NCBI GenBank assembly: GCA_003118195.1
Contig: BEXV01000002.1
Location: forward strand, 339,841 to 403,840
Length of the DNA stretch: 64,000 nucleotides
Reading direction: 5' to 3'
Source: Hemicentrotus pulcherrimus
Lineage: Eukaryota; Echinodermata; Echinoidea; Camarodonta; Strongylocentrotidae
In this document: positions 1 to 13,680 of the stretch, in pieces
Position numbering within the stretch: position 1 is the stretch's first letter
How the letters are laid out: each line of letters opens with the position of its first letter
Translations under genes and position numbers: made by a program
Notes under the pieces: model-generated
What the model was told of the DNA's origin: nothing
Database searches by the model: none
The model's input: the letters and a program-made list of their open reading frames with translations, nothing else

Positions 1-3000
1 GAATTTCATGATATTTCATGCAAAAATGTGACAATTGGTAAGGATAGTTCTTGCCAAACTGAGTTAGCCCTCGTCGGGTGCCCGCTAACATTACGCAAGT
101 AATTAAGTAACGGGTTGGTAATTAGCCACTCGAGCCGTATGAGGTCAACGTGTCATGGTCAAATGAACATATCTCCAAAGGATACTTGCCCGTTCACTCG
201 CACGCTCTGCCTAATGTACATGGGGCAACGTGAACATTTGTGCGTGCGTTCGTCCTTCACTGTCTAGTGTATGTTTTTACGGAATGTTCGCCGTATTTTT
301 TATCTTTTTATTCATCGAAATTTCCTACAATAGTTGCTGAAATGGATTAGGAAGGCTCCTCCGATAGATGATATACGTTTGTAGACCGTCAAGTCATCAA
401 ATTTCTAGGGGACTCGGACCCCGAGGAGTATATTCCTCGTTGTGTATGTACCCTCCTATTGGAAATATGATGATTTTAACACACAAGGAGGATTGTACCA
501 CGAGGAATGTGGAGCTAAGGCCAGAGAAATAATTTCCGATGCACTTTGGAAGTTGATAAAATCTATTATATTAATATGAAACGGTATACACGTCATATAT
601 AAACAGATTATACGGTACAGTGTAGGTATTTTAGAGCATTAATCGACGATCAAGGGATGCTCGCGAATACCATGCCCGACATGCCGTTATGGATCTAAAG
701 TACATATTCTTGCAGGTACTCAATAAAGTTGTCTACATAAGGTAAATAGCTACATTAATCAAACCCCTTGTAAATGTATGCGAATGTGTTTCTCGTTACT
801 CTGGAATTAAAGTGGACAGGTTGAAATAGAGCTTGTGTTGAATACTTTTAGATATAAGCTTTAATATGTCACATTTACAAGAAACAAATACTATTGTTCA
901 CATACTTGAAAAATCACAAAACTTAGTAAGGATATGACATATTCAGTAGTGAACTGTATCACTTACCCAAAGATCCTTGATCTAAATTGTATCTTTTGGA
1001 CATGTCAATAGCTCAGCAAATCGTTTCCATCTTACAACAACCTGGTGATGACGAGCATCATTATCACTTCATCAAGGTTTGTTAGTAAGATAATGGAGGA
1101 CCGTGCGCATTCAGTCGGGTGAAATAGTTCATGACGTATGACATTGAGTCGTTAGTGAGTCAAAGGGACCATCACTTTACACGCTTCTTAAAGGTGAAAT
1201 TCAAAGAAAATCACAAATATGTCAACTAATGTATCACTAGAAACTGGTAAGCTGACAGATGGCCATCGTACAAGTTTTAGGTCAACTACATATCGGGTGA
1301 TTTATATAAATACAGATACAACAACGTACTTAGCAGCTGGGATATACGAGAGATTCGCCGGAAAAATAACGATGTTTTAATGACGTCACTATATGGACCC
1401 ATACTGCCCAAGCAGACGACATTCCATAAAGAATGAACATTATTGCAATGCTATTATTTGTCAAATTATAATGAGTTTAGTGTATATAAATGTAATGGCA
1501 TGTCAAACCATTCAAAGAGGAATATGACCCGATTCTGATAACTAAAATCTCTTGCCTGCAAATACACATGATAAGGGTTAATCAACAATCAAAGAAACCA
1601 GACTTTCAAATTGAAAACCCCCCGGAATGAGATTAAGGAGTCGGCTTTGTTCTCTCTTCAAACGCCGAACATACTGCAGTGTGTGCAGCTGAATATACAA
1701 TGGCGCCTTTTTGTTTTGTTTACAAGCGACAGATTCCTTTATTTTTGTATCGCTGCATTTGTCATCAAAATAAAACCATGCGCGGGGTTTAGAGTGAGGC
1801 AATAGAATATACATTACATTTTTTAGCATGACGGTAGTGAAATAAGAGAAAGAACTCAAGAGGAGATGAAAACACAGGCAATGTAAATGTGTGAGATGTC
1901 ATGGGACATCGTCTGCTTGTGCAAATCATGTCCATACTGTGATCTCACACATCTCAGCAGCGTTCGGATAGCTCTCCAGGTGCTATGCCGGGCTGTATTT
2001 AAGCGTTTTGTAATTTATAATAATCATCAATTCGAATGTTTCCAAACATTGAATATTGATAACCTTGTCGAAACAAATTTTCAACTTTGCAATAATGAAA
2101 ATAAAGTTAGTTTTTTAAATTCAATGAATATCTACTTTAAAGTTGATATTCTAAGAGAACCCCAAATATTGAGATAATTACATCAATAGAATGCTTTTAA
2201 CCCCCGGAATAACACTAAATGGTGTCCAACTGACAAAAACTATTTTAAATGGTGAATTAATGCGAGTAAACTCTACCAAACTATCTAAGGTAGAAACCCG
2301 GAACTGCATGTAGAGTCGGGCCTCTATCCGTGAAGTCACGAACGAACGGGACTCATGTGCTCAGTGAGAGTGAATGGCAGTGATATCCCTACGTAATTGC
2401 TATCCTGTCAGAGCTTAGCTTTGTTGTTGTTAATGAGTAGATTTGATGGATTTTCTGTTTTCATTTGAATGAAGAATAACGAAGCAACATTTTCCAGTCG
2501 CTGATTTCTTTTTATATCCTCATATTTACCTATTTGCTAGAGATTTAAGACGAGTTTACTGCTTGGGGTACAAGGTTAAATGATGCACTTATGAATAGGC
2601 GGATGCATTATCTTGTCATCAAATAAGGTACAGGAGCAGTTTTGTAAAAACGAATAGGCCTAGAACTAAGATAGTACTTATCATAGATGTGTGTGACTGC
2701 CTCAAAAAAGGATACAGTACCTTTTACGTTGTAAAATATCAAACTTGAACGAGATCATGCATACTGTATAATATTTTGACAACGTCTAGTGATCGAACGA
2801 TATTCATCCGCGAGTGATGCGGCAATTGCACGAACGTGCGTGAAGCGAGCAGAATCGGGAGGTAAACCAGGCCCCTGCTCTAGGCGCGGCTTGCTTGTGA
2901 TGGAACGTACGTGCGCTAGTTATAATGTTTATCGGCAATTGCAAGAGAATGAAAGCGACGCTACAAACTAAGAAAAACAACTAACAAAGACGTGTTCCTG

Positions 3001-3780
3001 ACTACCGGTGCCAGAATTGGTAGATAGATCGCATAATTAATGCACTTAATTAATGGAAGAAGATGAAAGATCTTCAGGGCCAAGGAAGGAGATAGACATG
3101 GGAAAAAGGAAGTAGAAACCATCGGGAGATCGCTGTATGGTAATGAACTGTGCATGGGTACGGTCCCTACAAGACAGCTACTGTTAACTCCGTGCCTGGG
3201 ACGATTTCAACACCAAAACAAAAATTACATGATGAAAATATCGACAAATAGCACATCGTTGGCATGTATATGTCATATTTTCTAAAGGGGAATTGATATT
3301 AATACTATGAAATATTAGGGGAAGGTAAGAAATTGTACATAGAATTATGATTTATTAGACTTTTCAGCCTTTGAAACAAAAATAAGCAGAAAATCGTATC
3401 TCTCTGCAAATGCTTTCTATGGAATATTCGGTACGAAAATATGCTTTTTCCCGGATGTGATGTCATGTATAGTAGACCAGCGCCGTGACTGATTTTCTAA
3501 ACAAAGAGAGGCGGATATTTTCGACATTTCAATGAAGGATTTCGAGTAGCAACAATTTGTTGGTGATATACTATGTCAATGAAAAACTTATAAATAACAT
3601 ATGGTTGCCGTATGTACCAAATTAAGGGACATTTATTTGCTTAGAATATCAGCTTTAAAAGATACCGAGGTTGGTCTACATAATTTAGTACTTATAAGCT
3701 ACAGTAGATACAAATCATGTCTCCTCTTCCCATTCCGTTTAAATTTTAAAACTAATCCAATAACAGACTTTTCCTCATAT
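1..3780. other. Gene-free AT-rich stretch
   Basis: No recognisable gene. Open frames here stay below about 100 codons and show no domain. A short imperfect inverted repeat lies around 435-515, where ATTCCTCG on one side faces CGAGGAAT on the other with CCTCC/GGAGG further in. A full CRE palindrome TGACGTCA sits at 1381-1388. It may be intronic or intergenic; nothing decides which. Confidence 0.6.
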
Positions 3781-3782
3781 AG

Positions 3783-4062
3783 AGGTGTAGTGGTCGAGTG
3801 GATACGTCGCCGGACTGTCGATGACAAGGTCCGCGGTTCGACTCCCGCCGCGGCACAAATGTCCTTTGGCAAGACATTGATCTATATTTGCCACCCTAAA
3901 CCCAGGTGATGTAAATGGGTACCTTGCAGGAATTCATTTCTTGAAATGCTAGAGCGCTGTAATGGCAGCTATAGGCTAAAGCCGGGGTAATAATGAATAC
4001 GCCTCGAAATAAATTTCTAGATAGATGGCGTCTATCATTATTAATATTTTATTATTATTATC
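3783..4062 (+). mobile_element. tRNA-derived SINE, SURF-like, copy 1
   Basis: A tRNA-like head carries an A-box-like TGGTCGAGTGG at 3791-3801 and a B-box-like GGTTCGACTCC at 3835-3845, the two internal RNA polymerase III promoter elements. The body at about 3851-3927 contains CCTTTGGCAAGACATT, then ATTTGCCACCCT and an AAATGGGTACC block, which recur in other copies in this window. It ends in an ATT-rich tail at about 4036-4062. Sea urchin SURF elements are tRNA-derived SINEs of this general design; the family name is recalled, not searched. Open frames across it are by-products. Ends are approximate because no target duplication was resolved. Confidence 0.8.
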
Positions 4063-4112
4063 AAATGTTATAGAGTGTTGGCAGAAAATACATTCTGTTT
4101 GTATCTAAGATA

Positions 4113-4449
4113 TGATGGTATAGTGGTTCATTGACCTGACTCTTAAACCTTGGGTTTAGGGTTCGTTTCTCAGTGTAGTACTGACGTCCTTTGGCAAGAC
4201 ATTACACCGTATTTGCCACCCTCCACCAAGGTATAAATGGGTACCCGGTAAGATGCGAAATTCATTTCAGATTTTTGATTTCCCCAGTATTGTGAGCGTC
4301 TGGTTCGAATTCTCCCCAGGGAGTGAAGAATGTGCATGCATTGTGTGCGGGCAAGACTGAATCCGTTGTCCACTCTAATGATATATGTTTAAAGCACTGT
4401 AAAGATATCATCGGTGTGTTAAGCGATACATAAATCAGAATATTATTAT
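4113..4449 (+). mobile_element. tRNA-derived SINE, SURF-like, copy 2
   Basis: This copy lies about 50 bp after copy 1 on the same strand. The A-box-like part is TGGTATAGTGG at 4116-4126 and the B-box-like part GGTTCGTTTCT at 4160-4170. The body at 4181-4249 shares GTCCTTTGGCAAGACATT and TTTGCCACCCT with copy 1, although the tRNA-like heads differ. The 3-prime end (about 4391-4449) has AAGCACT, then AAGCGATACATAAAT and an ATT repeat, the usual end of this family. It is a retroposed Pol III-type element, not a gene. Confidence 0.78.
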
Positions 4450-6032
4450 TCTACTATGTGTGATTCAAAATCAATCACACAGATACATCAAACATATCTG
4501 CGTGTTCCGAGTACTGTCTACGTTCATTTTCTAATGATACCTGATCAATTCTTAACTTAGTTTACGAAAATTAACATAAATATGTATATCCATTTCTTCA
4601 AAGACAGGGGCCAAGTACAAGGAATACCTTAACACACATTATGATAGCATTCTCTGCGTGACGAGGTATTTGTCGAAGCTATTTTGTAAAACGTTAGATG
4701 TTTCTCTGGGTTAGATAAAACAACAAATCTCTGAAATATGGACTCACTGTTTCATTTCTAATGGGTCTGTCATTCTACTAGTAGGTATAGCACACCAACA
4801 AAAGGTACAACAAACATATGTTATTTGATGATTGCAAATGATCAAGCTTCATGAAAGCTTCAAAAAACAAAAAAAAACAGAATTGAAATCGGTCAATGCG
4901 TTGTGATTTTATACCATTTTTTTGATATCGCAAAATTACCGAAAAAACTTCCAGAAATGGTCAAAGTGGCAAAAATGGCAAATTCGACAAAGTTGACAAC
5001 TTAATTCATCACTTTCTTGGACAAAAATAATAAAGTAAATTATCAGACACTAGAATATCATCTTTGTGGTAACAAATACCAAAAAGAAAATGCATATATT
5101 TATTACCGTTTTGAAAACAGAAGCCAACAAAAGAATTAATTTTTGCCATTTTTGCGAATCTGCAGATTTGAAAAAGTTGTGAAAATAACTGAGTCTACCT
5201 GGTTGATATGCGCATATGTAACAAAATCAAAACCGAATATGAAACATCAGTGAAACCTATGTATATCAGACAGGTATGGGAATATATTTAATTTGAAATA
5301 TAAAAAAAAGTCATGAATATTCATCAAATATGCAAATTAGATCATTTCAGCTTATTATATATTCTCGCACTCATTATGCAAATTAGAAAAGTCAAACTGT
5401 TCATTTTTGGGCATTTTTAAAATCATATATTTATAGATCATATTAACACCAAATATTAACCTTAAATTCCAAATATTTTTGCGATGGAAAGTTTTTTTGA
5501 TTACAGTCACAGGTATTTCCTCGTGTGTTTCACAAATTATTCAGAAAAAAACCGATCGAATGACAAGAATCTGCAGACTTTCAGCTACATGACAGTATAT
5601 TTTTCTTTTTAAAAGATGTCAGATTTATGAAGATTTTCTGAGAAACCATTCAACAAGCCATAACATTCCACAAGGACTGCATTTCAGACTTTCAAAAATG
5701 TGGTGACCCCAGTACAATTGTGGCTACCTTGAGTGTAAACAACAAATTGATTCAATGAGTGAAATATGAGGATATTGCATTTTTGTAGGGGAGTTTTACA
5801 CGCAGAATAACAGTCAATGGGCGATCAGCAGGCCATGTCACATTAAAGGCTGAAAAGACAGAATTCTAATTAATAATTTAACTTATTTCCCGCATGCCTA
5901 TAACAATAAAACTAAACAGAATTGTAGATAAAGGCATGCCTGACATATATGTGAAATACAAATGTAAAAATATTGTTTAGTTTTGTTTAAATAAATTTAC
6001 GAAAATTGATATTTCTACCAACTGACTGCTGA
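4450..6032. other. Gene-free, very AT-rich stretch; likely old repeat
   Basis: No gene seen. Between about 4860 and 5720 the DNA is strongly A/T biased and has two similar stretches holding ATGCAAATTAGA (near 5329 and 5378), and CTGCAGA occurs twice (about 5159 and 5570). The composition and internal repetition suggest an old non-autonomous transposon, but no terminal repeats could be matched. Confidence 0.35.

Positions 6033-6060
<28 letters not shown>
6033..6060. repeat. (TG)n microsatellite
   Basis: About twelve TG units, ending in a short CG run that runs into CATGGGG. Confidence 0.95.
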
Positions 6061-6064
<4 letters not shown>

Positions 6065-6535
6065 GGGCAGACTGTGTGCACAGGCAGTGTGATCACCCTA
6101 CTACTAGCAGTCGTTCTCCAGTAAATTTTATAATAAATCATTTCTGCTACTTTCATTCTTGAGCATTTTCTGTTTATAGATTTTCAGTCATTAGTGTCAC
6201 AAATCATGCGACTATAAATGTTCGAGCCGTGACAAAAAATGATTGACATTCTGTCTGAAGAAAGAAAAAAAATCCTCTAAATGAGGTTTTCAAAAATTGC
6301 TGTTACAAAAACCAATCTATTTTTAATACAATAATACATGTTCTATTCTCTATTAAGGTCGAAGATTTAATAGATTTTCACAAGAAATTTATATTGCTGT
6401 AAAGATATTATATAAAATAAAATATTATACAAATACAATCGGGCTTAGTGTTCGAACTTTGAATGTTTAAAAAGCGTTCTAGTGGTATACTGGATGTGTC
6501 CTTGTATCAATATGTTCCTAACTCATATTGTAGCA

Positions 6536-6767
6536 CATTGGCGTAGCCGCAATGGGCACAGAGGGCATGTGCCCCCAATCGAATAACAAAGAAAAGAAAG
6601 AAAAGATGGATTAATATAGAAGACAGAGAAGGTAATAAAGACAAGAGGAAAGGATGATAAAAGAAGACGCTGTAACCCCCTTCGAACACCTCCAATCAGA
6701 GGCCTCGCTAACGATGCCCCCATGATATCAGTGTTTCTTTAATGATTGGACTCAGGCTACGCCACTA
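6536..6767. mobile_element. hAT-like MITE with GGCGTAGCC termini
   Basis: The left end reads CATTGGCGTAGCC (6536-6548) and the right end GGCTACGCCACTA (6755-6767). These are inverted copies with TGGCGTAGCC matched perfectly over 10 bp. The octamers just outside, TTGTAGCA and CTGTAGCG, share their central TGTAGC, as expected of a worn 8-bp target duplication. Length is 232 bp with a purine-rich middle and no coding capacity. Termini starting with CA plus an 8-bp duplication are typical of hAT transposons. The superfamily call is inference; the inverted repeat is seen directly. Confidence 0.72.
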
Positions 6768-7035
6768 CTGTAGCGAGCCCGATGTCACCAAGATACTCCA
6801 TTTCAAAGACTGGTAATTGGTTTTGCCATTGCCTGTCGTGTAATAGCGGAAATAATTGGTATTCGTGTAGAAAGTCTACTTCAAGGGGAAGAAGAATGGG
6901 AAGTATGCATTATGCGACGTTAAGAAACGGAGAAAAAGCATAAAGCGGTCTTTTTTGGGTAAAGTGCTTGCACCATTAATATTCTAGCGGTATCAAATGA
7001 ACAGTGTACCTTTTTACATGGTTTACATTTCATAG

Positions 7036-7255
7036 AGATAACGTAGTTTCGAGGATAAGACATTGGGCTATGAAGTTCCTGGTATAGGCTTCGAATCCCA
7101 GCCACAGCAATAATGCCCTTTGGTAGGACATGAATTTGTATATGCCACTCTCTACCCAGGTGAAGAAAATGGATACCCGATAGGAAGAAATTTTGTAAAT
7201 GCTTGACGCTTCATCATAGTAGCTCGGTTAAAGCTATGATTAATTATATGATTGA
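7036..7255 (+). mobile_element. tRNA-derived SINE, SURF-like, degenerate copy 3
   Basis: A B-box-like GCTTCGAATCCC at 7088-7099 follows a worn A-box region. The body repeats the family pattern: CCTTTGGTAGGACAT, then TGCCACTCT, CCCAGGTGA and AAATGGATACC (about 7117-7177). The 3-prime part, with TAGCTCGGTTAAAGCTATGAT, is less certain. It is more diverged than the two copies near 4 kb. Confidence 0.65.
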
Positions 7256-10200
7256 AATCACCTCAGGGGAAATCGATATGGCTATATCATGGGGGAAAAG
7301 ACATACTTTACGAAAATAACCCGAAAATCTTAATAATTTTCAGTGTTCCCCCTCCCGAGTATTTTATATTTACTAGCGAACACAACGTGCAAAATTAAAT
7401 ATTCATTTTCTTGGAAGTAGGTTTTGCCGATTTCCGTGAAATAGGTAGTGGTGTACTTCTTGGAGGAAGATTTAGTCTAAGTTATCAAACTTTGTTTCAC
7501 AGTTAAAAAGCTGGCATTCATGAAATACCGATATGACTCTTCGATCACCGCAATAAACCTCAACGTAAGATTGAGATTTTTACTAGATAAAATAATAACG
7601 TTGATTTCTTTTGTTTATAATGTATTAAAAATCCATGTGAATTACTTGTTCATCCTATCTGTATTTGTTATATCTTGTGGTTCATAATGACTTAATATCC
7701 TGTATCTTTGCTTTATAATAAGAACAGCTATAATTTCAGAATTCAAATTCAAACCACCCTTTTGTCCGTCTGCACTTCGGTGATATTTTCAATATCCATT
7801 ATGATTTTTATAATGTTTATATAGATTGTTGACCTGGTTGAAGAGACTAAAAGTTTGAGACCTTGTCGTTTTTAATCTAATCAATCGAAACATCAATATA
7901 TTTAAATGAATGAAAGGAGAAGCAATTATCAACAATGCATTTGTAAGACAAGAGCTTTACATTTGTGAAATGCAATAGCGAAATATTTTCTCTGCTAAAC
8001 TTGCCTTTTTCAAACGTTTTGTTTCCGGTGTAATATCTTTCGGTTCACTAATATCGAAGGAAGTTTAAGTTTAGTAAATTCAGCACCAAAAGCAATTCAA
8101 TTAATTTATTGCTATTCCTAATCATGTTAATACAGATATAGCATATCTGTGTGGCCATCGTATTGCATTGAGAAACTAACTTCGCTTAGAAAGACTTTTC
8201 GATTGTGATAGGTTAATAGTTGTTTATTATTCGTTTTTAAGACTGACAGGTTTATTTTCTGGTAAAATAAAATGGCGATGATAACGTAAAACTGTCCCCA
8301 AAACAAGTCAATGAATTAATGTATGTATATTTTTTTTCGGTTTTCTGTTAGACACAGAAGCAAACTTGATAGAACATGATCGCGAATACCTTCACAAAAT
8401 CAAACTACAATTTCAATAGCCGTTTAGGTCACCTTTTGGAAGTGCGAACATTATGATGACATCTTACATAATCCGGACAGGAATTCTAAAGGCAATACAG
8501 TATTGTATTTAAATTCCCTTTAGTCATGTTAGTTGTTTCATGAGAGTATTTGTAAGATTGTTGCAGATTAAAATGAAGCCGCAGATCTGCGTCGCTGATA
8601 TTCAGATCTGCATTGCCGAGTTGAAGTCTTATCAGATCTGCGTTGCCAAACTGAGTGTCTTGTTGTGCAGACTAGGAAGGGTGATGAAGCAGATAAATGA
8701 ACTCTGAATGGATGATGAACGTGATGAAGTGTGAGAAGAAAGTGCTATAGTGATGATCATGGGAGAGGACAAACCTGTGACAAACGGCGACGTAAAAGGT
8801 AATCAGGTGTCATGTCAAGATAAACTGGGTGTCTTTTTTTCTTGATATGTAGAAAATGTGAAGGTTAATGAACGGTTAATTCGTACATTCGTTCAGAGGT
8901 CAACATTTGAAAGAACGTAAAGATTTGAATTTTTTGTTCATCTCTAAGAGTTGTCTTCTACCAAATCAAAATAAGGCCGAAGAGAGGACTTAGTCATAAT
9001 TAATAGAGGGAAAATGCAGACGTCTCTCTCACGTCCTTTGTTGAAATCGACTTTAGACAAAACTTTGTTAGTTTAATTTTGGTAGAATACGGACGTTAAT
9101 ATTCAATAATGAAAATGATATACAAAAAAGGGGGAATCAGTAGAACTACTGTACCGAAATGGAAGTGTTTAAATACCTATACAAATCATTAACCAATGTT
9201 GCCATTGATGTTATCATTAAATATGTTGTTTTCATTAATTTCTTAAGAAAAATTCAAATAAACTCAAAGCAAATGTGTTAAATCTACACAAATGACCTAT
9301 TGACCTACTGTTATTTTGATAAGACAACGGGATGACCATCTTTTATTATCTCATGTTGCTCTTATTTGGTTGTTTGCTTCAATTTTCAATGAGTGTCCAA
9401 CGGGAAGTACCTGACCTCTTTAAATGGATCAATGAATGAGTGAATGGATATATTTATTACCTGGTTTCATGGACTTACACGAACTCAAAATATCAGTCAA
9501 TGTCATGTATCAGTGTTCTCAATCGAATCTAACTACATATTTTGCCGCGTGCACTCGAGGCGCCAATTACATTCCGCCATTCTAGCATATCAAGGCAATC
9601 TATTATTTGTAAACAATAATCAACCATCCAACAGAAGGCTCTCATTGTTATAATTAGTACTGACCTATTTCCAGACCCCCATTTGGGGGAATCCAAGGAA
9701 TCGCTTGTCGCATTGGTTTTGTTTTTCGGACAAATCAGAAAAACCTTACGCTAACCCGTAAACCCCTGCGTCAAGAGGTTACGTCTGTTCAGAGAGGCTG
9801 CATTGTTTACTGCAAAGATGTTGATTACTAGGATATTCCTGAGTGTTCTTGTTTAACACAACTGGAATGACGCTTCCTATGCAGCCGGCCTTGTTTTTCG
9901 CATCAGTTTAATGATCAAAACACCCAGTTATTTCACTCTCAAAATATCTAGGAGTATCGGAACCTACAGCATTCTAGGACTGATATTTGTATGGTAGCCA
10001 TTTCTTCATTCGCCCTGCTGTTAAACAAAATAGAGGATGTATGGCAATAAGCACATTGCAATCTAAACTTTATGAAGGAAATGACCAGCTCCACAATCAC
10101 ACATCGTCACCACATTGTCCTCCCAGTCTGAAAGGAATGGTTTTATTAAATTCCGGGTCCATTTGTTATTTCCATCTCTCAAACGACTGAGATGTGACCG

Positions 10201-13200
10201 GTTCCATGGATGAAGCTTTAGATAATGGGCTATTTGGGTTCACCAAGCTTTACAGCGTCAACACAACTTTGCTGTTTGGAGTGAAAACTGATGGATGTTT
10301 TTTGTCAAATGGAACACAGTTTAACAGAGACATTGCAAAATTACCCTCCATTTCATGTTTACTAAAAGGCAGTAAAGGGAAGCCTCAAATGAACGCTTCA
10401 CTAAATCATTCCAAAAAAAGGACCGTAACATATGTCATTGTTTCGCAAAGAGACATTTTAAAAGTCCATATATCATCTTTGACATGTTTGATGCGTTTCT
10501 TTCCGTCAGTGTGCGTCCATAACATTTATACAAGCCATATCTTTTGATGATGCAGTGCCGGCCTCCCACTCTCTTCAGCGGTACGCTTGTCTGATTTGTT
10601 TCGTATCAAGAACTCATCGTGACCCTCAAAAAGAGAATAAATTCTAACTTCGCTGGTTCTCTTATTCACATCAAAAATCAAAATGTCTTTCATGGATACG
10701 ACTAATTCACATCATTCGACAGGTGTGGGAATGAACTTCATGAAGAGGGGAATGTTTTAAAGAGCACGTTTTGGTCATAATTTTTATAGAAATTGTAGTC
10801 ATTTTCACTGAAGTGTTGCCAAACAAGTCATTTTTTTGAAAAACAAAGTGTCATTAACTTGTTCGCACCAAAAGTTTATGGATATAAATTTGTAACGATG
10901 ACAGGGATCCTACACACTGCTGTAAATTAAGCCACATGAATGGAGCAATTTTAGTCTAACTATCAATATTTTAAAATATGTCGCCTCTATCAAACTCTGA
11001 TGTAAATATGTCTCCATATTGCACTGTGCTTCAAAGAAACAAAGCCAATAACACCCAGTCATGTTCAACACGCATGTTCATTTGATTTATCCACTGGACC
11101 AATTCCTTATTTTGTTGTGAAGCAGGATATTTTTGTATTCTAATTACGATTCTTACTAAAAGTGTAATTATTGGAGTATCGCTGATAATGCACATTTCCT
11201 TTTAATGTGACCCATTTCCTCTTTTCCTTAATTAAAGTCGGTAAACTTCTGAGATCCAACACTATACGCAGTGCCTTTCCTTTCAGGCTTTCTGCTTTAA
11301 GTCTTCGGGATTTGATAATGAGGACCTAATGAATTGAATGATTAAGTTAAAGTGGTGTAGACTAATACAATCTATTGCAGTAGCTGTAGATATGAATACC
11401 GACGAAAGCACTTTCACGATACCGAAGATGCTTCAGGTTAGATCAGGCGGAACCACAATTCTCGGGGAGGGGGGGAATCGGCAAAAAATGTCATCAGGTT
11501 TTTGGTGCGCTGTTTTTGGCTTGAAAATTCTCGGAAAAGAATAGAGGGGGGAAATTGTATTAGCCCCCTTTCTCCTCCCCCTTTATTATTTTTTGAGGGG
11601 GAGGGGAACGTGCCACGAGGCCTTCCCCTCCCTGGGGGTATGCCACTGCAAAGACTAGTAGGATAAAGATGGGAACATAGCATGTCCGTTAACATTTCGT
11701 CTTATACAGGTCATGTCTCTGGCCGATTTGCTAATCAGGTTTAAGTAAACAATCTGCGAAATACCCATCGGATGTTTAAAACAGTCTTCCTCACATTTGT
11801 AGGTTAGGCTTTTAACTTCAAGGTACGTCGTGTATCTTAGGTAAACAGACGTCATGATTTGTTGTAAGGGCCTCACTTTACTTGGATTCATATCAATATC
11901 GATAATGATTAATTCATAATAAGAGAACGATTAATTACCATACGCATACGGCCTAATACGAATAGCAAAATTATAGACTTACTTGATAAGATTAGCTTGG
12001 GCATATTATGCACAACTATGCGCAGGAAGGATGGGCGCTGTCGTTCAGCAAACGAGCCACCTCTCCCCCTCAAAAAGGGACTTTCTTTTTTTTTAAGCAT
12101 TCAACATGTACAGGTGGCGGATGTGTTTCAATTACGAATGGTCCAACGTATATATATCATTATGAAGGGTCAGGTGATAACATGATGACAGGAGTTCTAA
12201 AATACCTTTGGAGCTGTAGCCCCCGTGGCATTAATCCGCATCTTATGCCTAATTGGATTCAATTCAATTCCTTCATCATTTTTCTTGACAAAAATCGTAA
12301 TGTTAATCCTTTCTCTTAAATTTGTTCTTATTTGTTGTAAAGAATTGAGTTGTTTTCAATTTACAAATTCGTCATCAAGCTACGCCGGGTAGTATTCAGT
12401 ATGACAGTCTGCGATTCATCTTTACCAGTGAAAGGTTGTTATGGCATGTCAGTGTACGAGACAATTTGGTCTTTCTTGTACGCCAACTGGTCTCTAGTCC
12501 GGAAATTAAGCTTGAAAGGAACGTGAATAACAGACATAGATCTTTCATTTTTCTTTGAAAAACACTGCAAATACCGCCTCGTCCATTTCCCAATATTTCT
12601 TGGGAGGGGGGATGAATAAAATTGCGTAAAAAAGGGTCTTTATGAATAATTGTTATACGTCTTCTTATTGAGGTACTACTATCTGACATGAATTATGACT
12701 TGACTAACACATCATTTCGAACTTCTCGGTTGTCAAGGACGGTTATTAATACTAATACGTCGTGCAACCGCAAAATCTTTAAAATCATTAGTTGTTTACT
12801 AAACTACGCCATTCCGTTTCTATCACTGAAGTCAATAACAAGTCTAACCTTCGCGATCACTTCATATCATTTTATAACCATCCAACGTTGCGTACAGAAC
12901 TAGTTGACGGTACATCTACGAAAACGATATTAAGTTAGAATTAAATGATGAATGAAATTAAGTATATTAGGGTAGATAGAATAAATAATCCTCTTAGCGT
13001 CTCCTGTATGAAAAACGTTCACCCATTAAAAATATTTTTCTTTGCCTTGCCTTGTCCTATTGTTGCGCTCTAAGCTGATACGCCCCCGTACACCAGAATG
13101 AAATATTAATGCGATACCGCATAGTCTCATGAACTACATAATTTTTGATTCAATAAAGTCGTTTGTGAAAGGATACATGCAACGATATCAACATGGATTT

Positions 13201-13554
13201 TTTTTGTGGAGATAATATTTAGTAAAAGTTATACTCGCAATGTTAATTAAGGGTTACAAGAATTCTATAATGAGCATGCAGCATTATTCAAGAATAAAAA
13301 AGTATTTGAGTAAAATTGTTTTGCTGTTACTGCCCAACCACCACCACCAACACTTAACAGAACTTCGTTTGTTTGTTCTGTTTTGTTTATGGTTATGTTC
13401 GTGTTTTAAATTCGTTCTTATCTCGTGAAGATTGTGTTCTCACTGTATCCATGCTTTATTCTGCTTCCCAAATCAATCAACCTACCCATACATGTATACA
13501 TTTATTCAGTTATTCCCATTTTTTTGAAGTGCTGCAAATCTCTGGTTCTTCTCT
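7256..13554. other. Gene-free stretch with few landmarks
   Basis: No gene recognised over about 6.3 kb. Landmarks: three CAGATCTG sites at 8582-8640; a small perfect hairpin CCCCC-ATTT-GGGGG at 9676-9689; and a GC-rich hairpin at 11572-11606 (CTCCTCCCCC facing GAGGGGGAGGGG) inside a poly-G/poly-C rich patch at 11465-11645. The longest frame, 117 codons at 10194-10547, has no recognisable domain. The patch at 11450-11655 may be an old G-rich transposon end, but no target duplication matched. Confidence 0.45.
8582..8648. repeat. Triplicated CAGATCTGC-T-GC motif
   Basis: Three copies of a 14-base motif reading CAGATCTGC, then G or A, T, C or T, GC. They start at 8582, 8603 and 8633, so spacings are 21 and 30 bases. 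Each holds the palindrome CAGATCTG, an E-box form (CANNTG) as well as a BglII site. Whether this is a worn minisatellite or a binding-site cluster cannot be told from sequence. Confidence 0.7.
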
Positions 13555-13680
13555 TCCTCTCTCTCTTTCTCTCTCTCTATCTCTCTTTTTCTCTCTCTCT
13601 CTCTCTCTCTCCTCCTCCTCATTCTCCTCCTCCTCCTCCTCCATATCCTCCTCCTCTACCGCCTCCCCTATTTCCTTCCC
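13555..13680. repeat. (CT)n and (CCT)n microsatellite
   Basis: A pyrimidine tract of CT units is followed from about 13610 by CCT/CTCCTC units. The 114- and 121-codon frames that cross it encode Ser/Leu/Pro-rich low-complexity peptides and are not taken as genes. Confidence 0.95.

Noticed and set aside
11450..11655. G/C-rich segment as a hAT-like element
   Set aside because: CAGTGGCATACC on the minus strand at the right edge looks like a terminus, but the opposite end and flanking octamers do not match.
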